Counted from the first letter of the stretch, positions 17,491 through 26,644 are shown. The stretch: 64,000 nucleotides of DNA from HRBIN35 sp036741875 (GCA_036741875.1 DAINRM010000002.1:22683-86682), one strand, 5' to 3'. Numbers and translations are program-made. Notes: generated by a model not told the origin, from the sequence alone.

Positions 17491-18923
17491 AGCTCCCCAA
17501 AAAAGAAGATCTTATAAAGATTTCAGATTATATTTGGGAAATTCCTAAAAGTTTTCGTGAAGATATGAAAGTACCAGCAAGAGTTTTTGCTGATGAAAAA
17601 ATGCTTAATGATATTTTAGAAGATAAAAGTTTGTGGCAACTTGTTAATGTTGCTTCTCTTCCAGGGATTTATAAATATGCCTTAGCTATGCCAGACGTGC
17701 ATGAAGGTTACGGTTTTTGTGTTGGCGGAGTTGCAGCTTTTGATTATGAAAATGGTATAATCTCTCCTGGAGGAATAGGTTTTGATATTAATTGTGGCGT
17801 AAGGTTGTCAGTTGCTGACTTAAATTATGAAGAAGTAAAAGAGAAAATTCCTAAGCTTACTGAAGAAATTTTTAAACAAGTACCTTCTGGAGTCGGACGA
17901 GGAGGTTTTTGGAAATTAAATAATGATGAGATGAAAAAAGTTTTAGAAAATGGAGCTCAATATTTAGTTAAACTTGGTTATGGAGAAAAAGAAGATTTAG
18001 AAGCAACGGAAAGTTTTGGAAAATTAGATGGAGCCGATACTGAGACAGTTTCTAAAACAGCTAAAGATAGAGGCAGAGATCAATTAGGAACAATGGGAGC
18101 AGGGAATCATTTTGTTGAAATCCAGAGAGTACAAGAAATTTTTGATGAGGAGATAGCAAAAAAATTAGGTTTAGACAAAGGTAAAATTACAATTTTGATT
18201 CATTGCGGAAGTAGAGGTCTTGGTCATCAGGTTTGCAGCGATTATGTTAGAGAATTTTTAAGAGAATTAGATAGAAAAGGAATAGATTTAATTGACAAAG
18301 AACTGGCTTACGGTGATTTTCATTCAGAATTAGGCCAGAGATATTTTAAAGCTATGAAAGCTGCAGCTAATTTCGCTTTTGCCAACAGGCAACTTATTTT
18401 ACACCAAGTAAGAAAAGCATTTAAAAAAGTTTTTGGTAAAGAAATAAGATTAAAGCAAGTTTATGATGTAGCTCATAATATTGCCAAAGTAGAAGAATAC
18501 GATGGCAAAAAATTAATTGTTCATCGAAAAGGAGCAACCAGGGCTTTTTGGAAAGGACATTCAGAGCTTTCACCAAAATATCGAGAAATAGGGCAGCCTA
18601 CTTTAATTCCTGGATCAATGGGAACATCAAGTTATATTTTGATTGGTCAAGAGTTATCAAAAGAAATTTCTTTTGGTTCAGCTCCTCATGGAGCAGGAAG
18701 ATTAATGTCAAGAGCAGAAGTAAAAAGAAAAATAAGAGGAAGTGAATTAAAAAAAGAACTTGAAGCAAGAGGAATTTCTGTTGCTGCTGGAAGTATGTCA
18801 GGACTTGCCGAAGAAGCACCTATGGCTTATAAGGATGTTTCTGAAGTTGTTGAGGTTGTCCATCAAATTGGTATTGCTAAAAAATTAGCTAAATTAGTTC
18901 CTATAGGAGTAATTAAAGGTTAA
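17487..18923 (+). CDS. rtcB: tRNA-splicing/RNA repair ligase RtcB
   Basis: GTP- and Mn2+-dependent ligase joining RNA 2',3'-cyclic or 3'-phosphate ends to 5'-OH ends. The 478-aa protein is full length: PDVHEGYGFCVGGVAAFD, GGIGFDINCGVRL (metal Cys), GAGNHFVEIQ, ILIHCGSRGLGHQ, DVAHNIAKVEE, and HRKGATRAF with the His that becomes guanylylated. It overlaps the DsbA-like gene by ATGA; no archease gene is adjacent. Its stop interlocks with that of the convergent HD-domain gene in a TTAA. Confidence 0.96.
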   Translation: MKLPKKEDLIKISDYIWEIPKSFREDMKVPARVFADEKMLNDILEDKSLWQLVNVASLPGIYKYALAMPDVHEGYGFCVGGVAAFDYENGIISPGGIGFDINCGVRLSVADLNYEEVKEKIPKLTEEIFKQVPSGVGRGGFWKLNNDEMKKVLENGAQYLVKLGYGEKEDLEATESFGKLDGADTETVSKTAKDRGRDQLGTMGAGNHFVEIQRVQEIFDEEIAKKLGLDKGKITILIHCGSRGLGHQVCSDYVREFLRELDRKGIDLIDKELAYGDFHSELGQRYFKAMKAAANFAFANRQLILHQVRKAFKKVFGKEIRLKQVYDVAHNIAKVEEYDGKKLIVHRKGATRAFWKGHSELSPKYREIGQPTLIPGSMGTSSYILIGQELSKEISFGSAPHGAGRLMSRAEVKRKIRGSELKKELEARGISVAAGSMSGLAEEAPMAYKDVSEVVEVVHQIGIAKKLAKLVPIGVIKG

Positions 18924-19963
18924 ATTTTGTGAAGTCTAAAAGGAAGGATAAGACCATAATACATATTTTGTAAAAAATTTTCTTTTCTAAGATTTATAAT
19001 TCTTTCAAAATAACCCTTTTCATCTATAAATTTTAGTTTTATATCTTTTTTGAAAATTTTATTTAAAAGAAAGAAGACATAGATTAATTCTTTATAAAGT
19101 ACAAAAAGAGAGGCTAAAGAAATATCAAAAAAAGATATGTGATGATTTTTATAAATTTTATAAGCCCATTCAGGAAAATAAATCCTTTTTCCTTTAAAAA
19201 TTAATCTATAAAGTGTTTTATTTTTAACTTTTGATTTTTTTAAATAAGGATTAAACTTAAAAGTAAGAATTATTTCATCTTTAAAGAAATCGGCTCTTTC
19301 AAATTTCCAAAGAGAGTTTATAAAAATATGTATATCTTTTTCTGTGATAAAAAATTTTTTGAATTTAAAGTTTTTTATAGGAAGTCTATGGGGTCCTATA
19401 TCTAAATTGTCAGCAATAAAAAGAAGTTTGCTTTCTTGAGGGAGTAAACGATTTAATTTTTCTATTTGTTTTTCAAATTTTTTAAAAGATAATAAATCTA
19501 ATTTATTATTTTTAAAAAAACTTTCTAAAGGTTTTATCTTAAGGGGGGAAGATTTTATGCTTTCTAATTCATGAAAATAAACTGAAAAAATTATTTTTTC
19601 TTCTTCTAAATTTTTAAAATCATGGTTTTTAAATATTTCTTCAAGAATTTTTTGAGAAAAGAAATGATGATTTTTTCTTTCTATTAAATTGCCCACATCA
19701 TGGTAAAGAATAGAAACAGCTAAAGCTTTTTTATTTATTTCCTTTTTTATTTCTTTATAGAAAAATAAAGCATTTTTAAAAACGCTTCTTATATGATCTT
19801 TGCCATGTAAATTGAAACCGTAAGTAAATTCATTATTCAGTTTGCTATCAATATAGTCAAAAATATTTTTATTTAAATTAATCAAAAAATTTATTTCTCT
19901 TTCACTAAAATTAAAATTTTTTTTCCTGTCTAAATAAATAAGTGTTTTAATTATTTCTTTCAT
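18920..19963 (-). CDS. HD-domain protein (putative phosphohydrolase)
   Basis: A 347-aa soluble protein. The N-terminal half holds an HD metal-binding pattern: HGKDH (about residue 54), LYHDVGN (about 87), the His pair in KNHHFFSQ and the distal Asp in FIADNLDIG. This is the arrangement of HD phosphohydrolases acting on nucleotides or phosphate esters. The C-terminal half is Lys/Phe-rich and unrecognised. It overlaps the upstream P-type ATPase gene by 4 nt on the same strand, so the two are translationally coupled, but I see no specific link between their functions. Confidence 0.72.
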   Translation of the reverse strand: MKEIIKTLIYLDRKKNFNFSEREINFLINLNKNIFDYIDSKLNNEFTYGFNLHGKDHIRSVFKNALFFYKEIKKEINKKALAVSILYHDVGNLIERKNHHFFSQKILEEIFKNHDFKNLEEEKIIFSVYFHELESIKSSPLKIKPLESFFKNNKLDLLSFKKFEKQIEKLNRLLPQESKLLFIADNLDIGPHRLPIKNFKFKKFFITEKDIHIFINSLWKFERADFFKDEIILTFKFNPYLKKSKVKNKTLYRLIFKGKRIYFPEWAYKIYKNHHISFFDISLASLFVLYKELIYVFFLLNKIFKKDIKLKFIDEKGYFERIINLRKENFLQNMYYGLILPFRLHKI

Positions 19964-22407
19964 AAAGCTTCAGGAAATTTTCTATAGAAAATTATTTTTG
20001 AAATTTCTGTAAGTAACATAAAAATTATAAGCAAAATTAAAATAAAAACCGAATGTTTAAAAGAGATATCTTGAAAATCAAAAAGTTGAGATAAGAAGGG
20101 AATTTTAATAAAAGTTATAGTAAATACTAAAGCCAAGACAACGCTAAAGAAAAGAAAAGGATTAAATTTTTGTTTAATAAAAATCCCTTTATTTCTAATC
20201 AGAAAAGAAACTAAAAGACCTGTTAAAGTAGTAATTAAAAATATAAAAGTTCTGACAGTTTGCTCATTCTCATTTCTTATATAAAGATAAGCTAAAATGT
20301 TCACCAAGGCCGCCGAAGATCCTAAAAGTAAAAGTAAAGTTAAAAGTTTTTTGTTATTAAAATTAACTGGCTTAGCAATATCTTCATCGTTGACTTTGTC
20401 ATTGGCAAAAGAGATCAAGGGAATATCAGTTAGGAAGTTTGTTAAAAGAACTTGAAGAGGTTTTAAGGGAAGATAATGAAGATATAAAGCAAGAAAAGAA
20501 ACTGAGATTAAATTACCAAAATTATCACTCATTGTATGTTTAATATATTTGCCAATATTTTCCAAGGCCCTTCTTCCTTCATAAACAGCATCTACAATAT
20601 CTTTTAAATCTTTATCAAGCATAATAATATCTGCTTCTTCTTTACATATTTCAGCAGCAGAATCAACAACAATAGAAACATCTGCCACCCTTAATGCTAA
20701 AAGATCGTTTATGCCTTCCCCTAAAAAAAGTGTTGGTTTTTTATTTTTTAAAATTTTAATAATCCTAAATTTGTCATCTGGATAAAGTCTAGCAAATATA
20801 TGATACTTAAAGACAATTTCTTCTAAATCTTTTTCGCTTAAATTTCTAATTTCTTCACCTGTGATTATTTTTTCGTTTTTATCTATAATCCCTAAATCTA
20901 AACCTGCTTTTTTTGCCACTTTAGGCGAGTCTCCTGTCAAAATTTTTATTTCTACATTCATCTTTTTAGCTAATTTAACAGCTTCAAAAGATTCTTTTTT
21001 TAATGGATCTTCAAAAGAAGCTAATCCTAAGTATTTATAAGCGTTTTTTACTTTAATAGCTAAAGCTAAAGTGCGAAAACCGTTTTCATCCTCTTTGATG
21101 AATTCATTTAAATATTTTTCATTATTGTTAAAAAAATTTCTGATAATTTCCTCTGGTGCCCCTTTTATTATCTCGATAATCTCTTTATCACTTTTATTTT
21201 TAACTATTAACCTTTCTATTCTTTTCAGTGGATCAAAGGGAATATCTTCAATGAATTCTAAATCGCTATAATCAGGCAAATCTTTTATTTTTTCTAGAAT
21301 AGCTCTTTCGTAAGGTGTTTCTTCTTTTGAAAAATAAGAATCAGCTAAAAAAAATTTAATAAAAGCCTCTTTGTCTTCAGAAATTATATTTTTAAGTTTA
21401 AGCTTGTTAGTGGTAATAGTGCCGGTTTTATCTGTAGTAATAATTTCTATTGTGCCTAAATCTTCAATAACCGAAAGTCTTTTAATTAAAAGTCCCTTTT
21501 TAGAGAGTTTTTTTCCTGTAAGACTTAAAGTTAAAACTGTCATCGCAGGTAGAAACTCTGGAACCATAGCTACAACTAAAACGATAACAAAAATTGCAAA
21601 CTCTTTTATGCTTATAAAACTTCCTTTAGCGATATTACCTATAAAAAGAAAAATACCCAAAAATAAAGCAAAATAAAATATTTTTTTAGCAAAATCATCT
21701 AAGATTTTTTTATAAACAGTTTCCTTTTTAATTTCTAAAATCTTTTTAGCTAAAGATCCGGCGAAACTTTCTTTGCCCGTAAAAATTACATAACCTTCTC
21801 CTTCTCCCTTAACTATGGAACTTCCTGAAAATAAAATATTAGATAAATTTTCATTATTTTTTTCACTTTTAAAGACAGGCACATTTTCTCCTGTTAAAAT
21901 TGATTCGTCAACTAAAAGATCTTCAGATTTAGTTAAGATAATATCAGCCGGAACAATATCACCGATTTTTACTTTAACTAAATCTCCAGGAACAAGAAAT
22001 TTTTGTTCTACTTTTTTCCATTCTTTATCTCTTTTTACGTAAGCATAGTTTTTGAAAATTTTTATTAAATCCTCTAAAAGTTTTGATGATTTATAATCTT
22101 GAAATGTAGAAATGAAAACAGAAAGGAAAAAGAAGAAAATAATTAAAAATGATTCGGTTTTTGATTCTTGTAAGAAAAAAGAAAATAAACTAGCAAAAAG
22201 TAAAAGTAGATTGAAAAGATTTAGAAAATTTCTTTTTATTATTTCCAAAATATCTATTTTGAATGTAAAAATAATATTCTCTCCGTATTTTTTTAACCTT
22301 TTTTCTGCCTCTTTTTCACTAAGACCGTTAGCATTAGTTTCTAGAAATTTTTCTATTTCTTCTAAAGTTTTTTTGTTTATTTCTCTAAATTTTTCTAAAA
22401 AATCCAT
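19960..22407 (-). CDS. MgtA-like P-type cation-transporting ATPase
   Basis: An 815-aa P-type ATPase with the N-terminal cation-ATPase helical domain, ILTGENVPV in the actuator domain, the phosphorylated Asp in DKTGTITTNK, and about ten membrane helices. VPEFLPAMTV and KHTMSDNFGNLISV resemble the Mg2+-transporting MgtA branch. The hinge motif, usually GDGINDAPAL, reads GEGINDLLAL, losing the conserved Asp and Pro; VSIVVDSAAEICKEEADIIML follows as in MgtA. Probably Mg2+ or Ca2+ transport, with some doubt because of the hinge. A TATTAT hexamer ends 6 nt before the ATG, so the mRNA may be leaderless. Confidence 0.85.
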   Translation of the reverse strand: MDFLEKFREINKKTLEEIEKFLETNANGLSEKEAEKRLKKYGENIIFTFKIDILEIIKRNFLNLFNLLLLFASLFSFFLQESKTESFLIIFFFFLSVFISTFQDYKSSKLLEDLIKIFKNYAYVKRDKEWKKVEQKFLVPGDLVKVKIGDIVPADIILTKSEDLLVDESILTGENVPVFKSEKNNENLSNILFSGSSIVKGEGEGYVIFTGKESFAGSLAKKILEIKKETVYKKILDDFAKKIFYFALFLGIFLFIGNIAKGSFISIKEFAIFVIVLVVAMVPEFLPAMTVLTLSLTGKKLSKKGLLIKRLSVIEDLGTIEIITTDKTGTITTNKLKLKNIISEDKEAFIKFFLADSYFSKEETPYERAILEKIKDLPDYSDLEFIEDIPFDPLKRIERLIVKNKSDKEIIEIIKGAPEEIIRNFFNNNEKYLNEFIKEDENGFRTLALAIKVKNAYKYLGLASFEDPLKKESFEAVKLAKKMNVEIKILTGDSPKVAKKAGLDLGIIDKNEKIITGEEIRNLSEKDLEEIVFKYHIFARLYPDDKFRIIKILKNKKPTLFLGEGINDLLALRVADVSIVVDSAAEICKEEADIIMLDKDLKDIVDAVYEGRRALENIGKYIKHTMSDNFGNLISVSFLALYLHYLPLKPLQVLLTNFLTDIPLISFANDKVNDEDIAKPVNFNNKKLLTLLLLLGSSAALVNILAYLYIRNENEQTVRTFIFLITTLTGLLVSFLIRNKGIFIKQKFNPFLFFSVVLALVFTITFIKIPFLSQLFDFQDISFKHSVFILILLIIFMLLTEISKIIFYRKFPEAL

Positions 22408-22444
22408 TTTGTTATAATATTATTTTAATTCCATAAATGTGTTT

Positions 22445-23173
22445 TTAAATCTCGGAATAAATTTTTTCATAAATTTCTTTGATTTCTTCGGAGCTAAGCT
22501 GATAAACTCTTTTTTCTTTAAAGTTTTCTGGTAAATTTTTAATTTTATGTTTTAGTTTTTTGTTTGGTGAATTAAAAAGAATTTTTAAGAATTTAACAAA
22601 TTTTTCAGGATCTTTTACAATAGGTTTTTCATAAAATTCAATTTTGATAATCATTGAATCTACCTTAGGAATAGGAAAAAAATTTTCTTTTTTGATCGCC
22701 CCTAAATTCTTAACCGTTCCCCAAGTTTTTATCCAAATGTGCCAAAAACTAGTTTTTTCTTTGCCTATAATTTTTTCTCCAACTTCTTTTTGTAAGGTAA
22801 AAACAAGAAGTTTAGGCTTGTTTTTTTCATTAAGTACTTTTCTAAAAATTTTTCCGGTGATTTCGTAAGGGATATTTCCAATAAGCTTATAACTATTCTG
22901 ATATTTACTTAGATCAGCTTTAAGAAAATCTTGATTCATAATAAGAACATTTTTAAAGTTTTTAAACTTTTCTTTTAAAATTTTTGCTAAGTTTTTATCA
23001 ATTTCATAAACAATTAATTTTTTTGCTTTTGTTAAAAATTTTGTAAGCTCACCTCTACCGCCTCCAATTTCGACAATAAGGTCATTTTCGTTTATATCTA
23101 AAGCGGAAGCAATCTTTTTAAGATATTTTTGATTTTTTAGAAAAACTTGGCTAAACCTTACCCATTTTTTCAT
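22445..23173 (-). CDS. rsmA: 16S rRNA (adenine1518/1519-N6)-dimethyltransferase
   Basis: KsgA/RsmA uses SAM to dimethylate two adjacent adenosines in the 3' hairpin of 16S rRNA, a late 30S maturation step. The 242-aa protein has FLKNQKYLKKIASAL, the SAM loop VEIGGGRGELTKFL (about 34-47), and catalytic GNIPYEITGKIF (about 97-108). Somewhat short, with a trimmed C-terminal helical domain, as is common in reduced genomes. Confidence 0.95.
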   Translation of the reverse strand: MKKWVRFSQVFLKNQKYLKKIASALDINENDLIVEIGGGRGELTKFLTKAKKLIVYEIDKNLAKILKEKFKNFKNVLIMNQDFLKADLSKYQNSYKLIGNIPYEITGKIFRKVLNEKNKPKLLVFTLQKEVGEKIIGKEKTSFWHIWIKTWGTVKNLGAIKKENFFPIPKVDSMIIKIEFYEKPIVKDPEKFVKFLKILFNSPNKKLKHKIKNLPENFKEKRVYQLSSEEIKEIYEKIYSEI

Positions 23174-23193
23174 TTTTAAAAAATTTTTTTATT

Positions 23194-23202
23194 TGGTATA
23201 AT
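23194..23202 (+). promoter_or_regulatory. Extended -10 promoter before the LysM-M23 gene
   Basis: TGGTATAAT, a match to the extended -10 consensus. An AAGGA follows at 23212-23216, but no ATG lies at a suitable distance from it. Confidence 0.5.
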
Positions 23203-23333
23203 TATTTTACTAAGGACGAAAATAAAACTTAAAATCAAAAATTAGTACTTATTATTCAAGGTACTTCTTTTATTTTATAGCCTTATTTTTTATTTTTAGA
23301 TTAGCTTTAGCAGAAGACTTTCTTTCAATTGAT

Positions 23334-24041
23334 TTGAAAAGTGATTTAGGAAAGGTTTCTTATTTCGAAAAGACAGAAATTGGTTTTTTAGATTATGAAT
23401 ATGAAATTAATGATGAAGAGCTAGAAAAAATAATTTCTCAAAAAATTAATCAAAAATTTTGGTTTTATAAAGTTAAAAAAGGAGATACTCTTTGGAGTTT
23501 GAGTAAAAAATTTAAAGTTTCTCTTGAAGATCTTATGATTTTAAATGGTTTTAAAAAAGAAACAGATTTAATTTATGGTACAAAAATAAAAATTCCTGGA
23601 GAAAAATCTAATTTAGCAGAAGCAAATCAGAAAATTTTTATTGAACCAAAAAGTAAATATAAAGCTAAATTCGTTTCTGCTTTAGAAAGTTTAGGAAGCA
23701 TTATTATCCCTGTTTCTGGATTTAATTTTGGAGAAAAACATGGAAATAATGCTACAGATATTGCTGCTCCTTGTGGTGAACCTGTTTATGCTTCTCAAAG
23801 TGGTTATGTAATTATATCCAAAGATGGTTGGAATGGAGGTTATGGAAATTATATAGTGATTTATCATAATGGTTTTTCTACTCTTTATGGACATTTGAGT
23901 TTAAGAGTTGCTGAAGAAGGAGAATATGTAGAAAAAGGAGATCTTATAGGTTATGTAGGAAACACGGGAAAAACTAAAGGACCTACAGGTTGTCATCTTC
24001 ATTTTGAAGTTAGAGGTGCTCCTAATCCTCTTTTAAGATAA
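23334..24041 (+). CDS. LysM-M23 family peptidoglycan endopeptidase-like protein
   Basis: The 235-aa frame has a LysM domain (FYKVKKGDTLWSLSKKFKV, about 48-90) and a lysostaphin-type M23 domain with a zinc-site HG...TDIAAPCGEPV and CHLHFEVRG at the end. It should cleave or bind peptidoglycan cross-links outside the membrane. The listed start is a TTG. The frame stays open back to 23226 and there encodes a hydrophobic stretch (FFYFIALFFIFRLALAEDF) that looks like a signal peptide, yet has no ATG, GTG or TTG. The true start is either an unusual codon (ATT at 23241) or has been lost to a frameshift. Confidence 0.85.
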   Translation: MKSDLGKVSYFEKTEIGFLDYEYEINDEELEKIISQKINQKFWFYKVKKGDTLWSLSKKFKVSLEDLMILNGFKKETDLIYGTKIKIPGEKSNLAEANQKIFIEPKSKYKAKFVSALESLGSIIIPVSGFNFGEKHGNNATDIAAPCGEPVYASQSGYVIISKDGWNGGYGNYIVIYHNGFSTLYGHLSLRVAEEGEYVEKGDLIGYVGNTGKTKGPTGCHLHFEVRGAPNPLLR

Positions 24042-24074
24042 CTATAAAATTTTTAAAATTAGATTTACTAATTG

Positions 24075-24083
24075 TGTTATAAT
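24075..24083 (+). promoter_or_regulatory. Extended -10 promoter of nusA
   Basis: TGTTATAAT ends 8 nt before the nusA ATG, predicting a leaderless transcript. Confidence 0.65.
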
Positions 24084-24091
24084 TTTAGAAA

Positions 24092-25198
24092 ATGATTAAT
24101 ATTAAAAGTTTTCAAAATTATTTAGAAAAGATAGCTGAAGAGTATAATCTTCCCTTAAATGTTGTTGAAGAAGCTTTTTTAAGTGCTTTGAGTGCTGCTT
24201 ATAAAAGAGATCAAAATATTAAAGAGGGAATAGTTAAAGCAAGAAAGACAGCTTCTGGAGAAATAAAATTTTATTTAGCTAAAACTGTTGTTTGCGAGGA
24301 AGAACTTAAAAATAAAGATTTTGATGAAGCAAAAGAAATTATGCTTGAAGAAGCTAAAAAAATAAACCCTCAAGCTGTTTGTGGTGAAGAAATTTTACTT
24401 GAACTTCCGGCTATAGAAGATTTTAGTAGAATTGGAGCTCAAGTAGCCAAGCAAGTAATTATTCAAAAAATAAGGGAGGCAGAAAAAGAAAACTTATATG
24501 AAGAATTTAAAGCAAAGGAAGGTAGGGTTGTTTCAGGCACTATTGAAAAAAAAGATGTTAATGGTAACATTCTCGTTAATTTAGGAAGAATTTTAGGAGT
24601 TATGTTTAAAAATGAAACTATACCTGGAGAAAATTATAAACCAGGACAAAGGATGAGATTTTATGTTTATGCTGTTGAAAATACCTCTCAAGGAGTAAAA
24701 GTTTTTCTTTCTAGAGCTCATCCTCTTTTTATACCCGCTATTTTTTTAGTGGAGGTTCCAGAAATAGCTGAAGGTTTAGTGGAAATAAAGGGAGTGGCTA
24801 GAGAACCAGGAATAAGAAGCAAAATAGCTGTTTGGTCAAAATCACCCAATATTGATCCTATCGGTGCTTGCATTGGTGCTAAGGGAGCAAGAATTATTTC
24901 TATCATGAACGAATTAAATAATGAAAAAATTGACGTTGTTTTATGGGATGAAGATCCAACAAAATATGTAGCCAATGCTTTAGTCCCAGCTAAAGTTTTA
25001 GAGGTTAAACAAATGCCTAAAAGAACGATGCTTGTTTTAGTTGACGAAGCTAATTTACCCTTAGCTATAGGAATTAAAGGTCAAAATATAAAATTAGCAG
25101 CTCGTTTGACTGGTTGGAAAATAGATGTTCGTTTAGCTTCAGAACCAGAAAAATTAGTTGAAGGAGGCATAGCTGAACCAGTAGGGTCGGAAAGTTAA
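24092..25198 (+). CDS. nusA: Transcription elongation/termination factor NusA
   Basis: NusA binds RNA polymerase and nascent RNA and modulates pausing, termination and antitermination. The 368-aa protein has the N-terminal polymerase-binding domain (VEEAFLSALSAAYKRD), an S1 domain (GRVVSGTIEKKDVNGNILV, about 148-220), and two KH domains (GACIGAKGARI and GIKGQNIKLAARL). It ends soon after KH2, with no acidic C-terminal repeats. It starts the nusA-ppa-nuclease gene run. Confidence 0.96.
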   Translation: MINIKSFQNYLEKIAEEYNLPLNVVEEAFLSALSAAYKRDQNIKEGIVKARKTASGEIKFYLAKTVVCEEELKNKDFDEAKEIMLEEAKKINPQAVCGEEILLELPAIEDFSRIGAQVAKQVIIQKIREAEKENLYEEFKAKEGRVVSGTIEKKDVNGNILVNLGRILGVMFKNETIPGENYKPGQRMRFYVYAVENTSQGVKVFLSRAHPLFIPAIFLVEVPEIAEGLVEIKGVAREPGIRSKIAVWSKSPNIDPIGACIGAKGARIISIMNELNNEKIDVVLWDEDPTKYVANALVPAKVLEVKQMPKRTMLVLVDEANLPLAIGIKGQNIKLAARLTGWKIDVRLASEPEKLVEGGIAEPVGSES

Positions 25199-25216
25199 TT
25201 TCATTTTAGATTAAAA

Positions 25217-25741
25217 ATGGATCCTAAAAAAATAAATAACAATTTGGAATCTTTCGAAGAATTTTATGTAATCGTTGAAATACCACAAGGTACAAGTGTT
25301 AAGTATGAGCTTGATAAAGAAACAGGTTTTTTAAAGGTTGATAGGTTTTTACATACAGCTATGGTTTATCCTTTTAACTATGGTTTTATGCCTCATACTT
25401 TAGCTGATGATGGTGATCCTGTTGATGTTTTAGTAATTTGTGACCTTCCTGTTTTACCAGGATCTCTTATAAAAGTAAAACCAATTGGAGTTTTAATTAT
25501 GGAAGATGAAGCAGGTTTAGACGAAAAAATTTTAGCTGTTCCCGTTGAAAAAATTGATCCCATTGAAGGTACCTATAAAAATATTAACGAAATTCCCGAG
25601 GCTATAAAAAATAAAATTAAGCACTTTTTTGAAAATTATAAAAGTTTAGAGCCAGGAAAATGGGTTAAAGTTAAAGATTGGCTTGATAGAAATGAAGCTA
25701 TAAAAAGAATTGAAAAAGCATATAAAAATTTTAAAGATTAA
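25217..25741 (+). CDS. ppa: Inorganic pyrophosphatase (family I)
   Basis: Hydrolyses PPi to two phosphates and drives polymerisation reactions. The 174-aa protein shows the family I signature ADDGDPVDVLVI (about residues 65-76, the PPase Asp cluster), YPFNYGFMP and an IKHFFENYKSLEPGKW C-terminal segment with the active-site YK and Lys. It lies between nusA and the nuclease-like gene, whose ATG overlaps its TAA by one base (TAATG). Confidence 0.97.
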   Translation: MDPKKINNNLESFEEFYVIVEIPQGTSVKYELDKETGFLKVDRFLHTAMVYPFNYGFMPHTLADDGDPVDVLVICDLPVLPGSLIKVKPIGVLIMEDEAGLDEKILAVPVEKIDPIEGTYKNINEIPEAIKNKIKHFFENYKSLEPGKWVKVKDWLDRNEAIKRIEKAYKNFKD

Positions 25742-26556
25742 TGCCTTTTTATGTTATTAAAAGCGATAAAACTAAAGAAGAATATAAAGAAGATAAGGTA
25801 ATCTTTGCTCTAAAAAGAGCTAATGTTCCAGAAGAAGATATAGAAAAGATATTAAAAAAAATAAAAGAAAATTTACCAAAAGTAGTGACAACTAAGGAGC
25901 TTTATAAATTTATTTTTGAAGAATTAAAAAAAGAAAAAAGAAGCACAGCTTATAGATTTAATCTTAAAAATTCACTTTATCTTTTAGGACCTAGTGGCTA
26001 TCCCTTCGAAAAATATGTGGCTCATCTTTTTAAAGAATTTGGATATTTTGCTAAACATAACCTAATTTTTAAGGGTTTTTGTTTAACTTATGAGATAGAT
26101 CTTTTACTTGAAAAAGATGACGAAAAATTTTTAGGAGAATGTAAGTTTCACCAAGAAAAAGGTAAGAAGAATGATATTAAAACAGTACTTTACGCTTATG
26201 CCAGACATTTAGATATTTTGAAAATAAATAAAAATTATAAACTTCTTTTGGTTACCAACACTAAGTTTACTTCAGAGGCTATAGAGTTTGCTAAATGTTA
26301 TTCTATTAATCTTCTTTCTTGGAATTTTCCTTCAGAAAAAAATTTGCCAAACCTTATAGAAGAAAAACGCTTTTACCCTTTAACTATTTTTGATTTTCTT
26401 TCTAAAAAGACACTTATCAGTCTTTTTAATTATGATATTGTTTCCATTAAAGATTTTTTAAATAAAGATGATAACTATCTTAAAAAAATAAGCGGTTTAA
26501 ATGAGAGGGAAATTAAGAATTTAAAAAGGATTATAGAGGAAATTTTAATGGTATAA
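25741..26556 (+). CDS. ATP-cone / Mrr-like nuclease fusion protein
   Basis: A 271-aa protein. The N-terminal 80 residues fit an ATP-cone (VIKSDKTKEEYKEDKVIFAL, then LKRANVPEEDIEKI), a nucleotide-sensing module best known from ribonucleotide reductases and NrdR. Residues about 90-205 look like a PD-(D/E)xK nuclease of the Mrr type: GYFAKHNLIFKGFCLTYEID, then FLGECKFHQE giving D...ExK. The C-terminal 45 residues resemble a helix-hairpin-helix (LKKISGLNEREIKNLKR). I infer a nuclease gated by nucleotide binding; DNA repair or defence are both possible. It is last in the nusA-ppa run. Confidence 0.72.
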   Translation: MPFYVIKSDKTKEEYKEDKVIFALKRANVPEEDIEKILKKIKENLPKVVTTKELYKFIFEELKKEKRSTAYRFNLKNSLYLLGPSGYPFEKYVAHLFKEFGYFAKHNLIFKGFCLTYEIDLLLEKDDEKFLGECKFHQEKGKKNDIKTVLYAYARHLDILKINKNYKLLLVTNTKFTSEAIEFAKCYSINLLSWNFPSEKNLPNLIEEKRFYPLTIFDFLSKKTLISLFNYDIVSIKDFLNKDDNYLKKISGLNEREIKNLKRIIEEILMV

Positions 26557-26557
26557 T
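26549..26557 (+). promoter_or_regulatory. Extended -10 promoter of tRNA-His
   Basis: TGGTATAAT overlapping the end of the nuclease-like gene, whose TAA stop lies inside the hexamer. The tRNA starts 10 nt downstream. Confidence 0.6.
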
Positions 26558-26567
26558 AAAAATGTAT

Positions 26568-26642
26568 GGTGGGCGTAGCTCAATTGGTTAGAGCGGAGGC
26601 CTGTGGAGCCTCAGGTTGCCGGTTCGAGCCCGGTCGCCCACC
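26568..26642 (+). tRNA. tRNA-His (GTG)
   Basis: The cloverleaf folds with acceptor GTGGGCG/CGCCCAC, anticodon stem GAGGC/GCCTC around loop CTGTGGA (anticodon GTG) and TPSI arm GCCGG-TTCGAGC-CCGGT. A G at 26568 faces C73, the tRNA-His identity pair (G-1:C73). The CCA end is not encoded. Confidence 0.95.
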
Positions 26643-26644
26643 CC

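Noticed and set aside
18598..18819. Leu/Phe-rich frame antisense to rtcB
   Set aside because: Shadow of an intact conserved gene; purine-rich coding sequence gives such hydrophobic antisense frames throughout the window.
22410..22418. TGTTATAAT on the plus strand upstream of the P-type ATPase
   Set aside because: It points into the 3' end of rsmA with no reading frame or RNA downstream; an antisense role cannot be supported from sequence alone.
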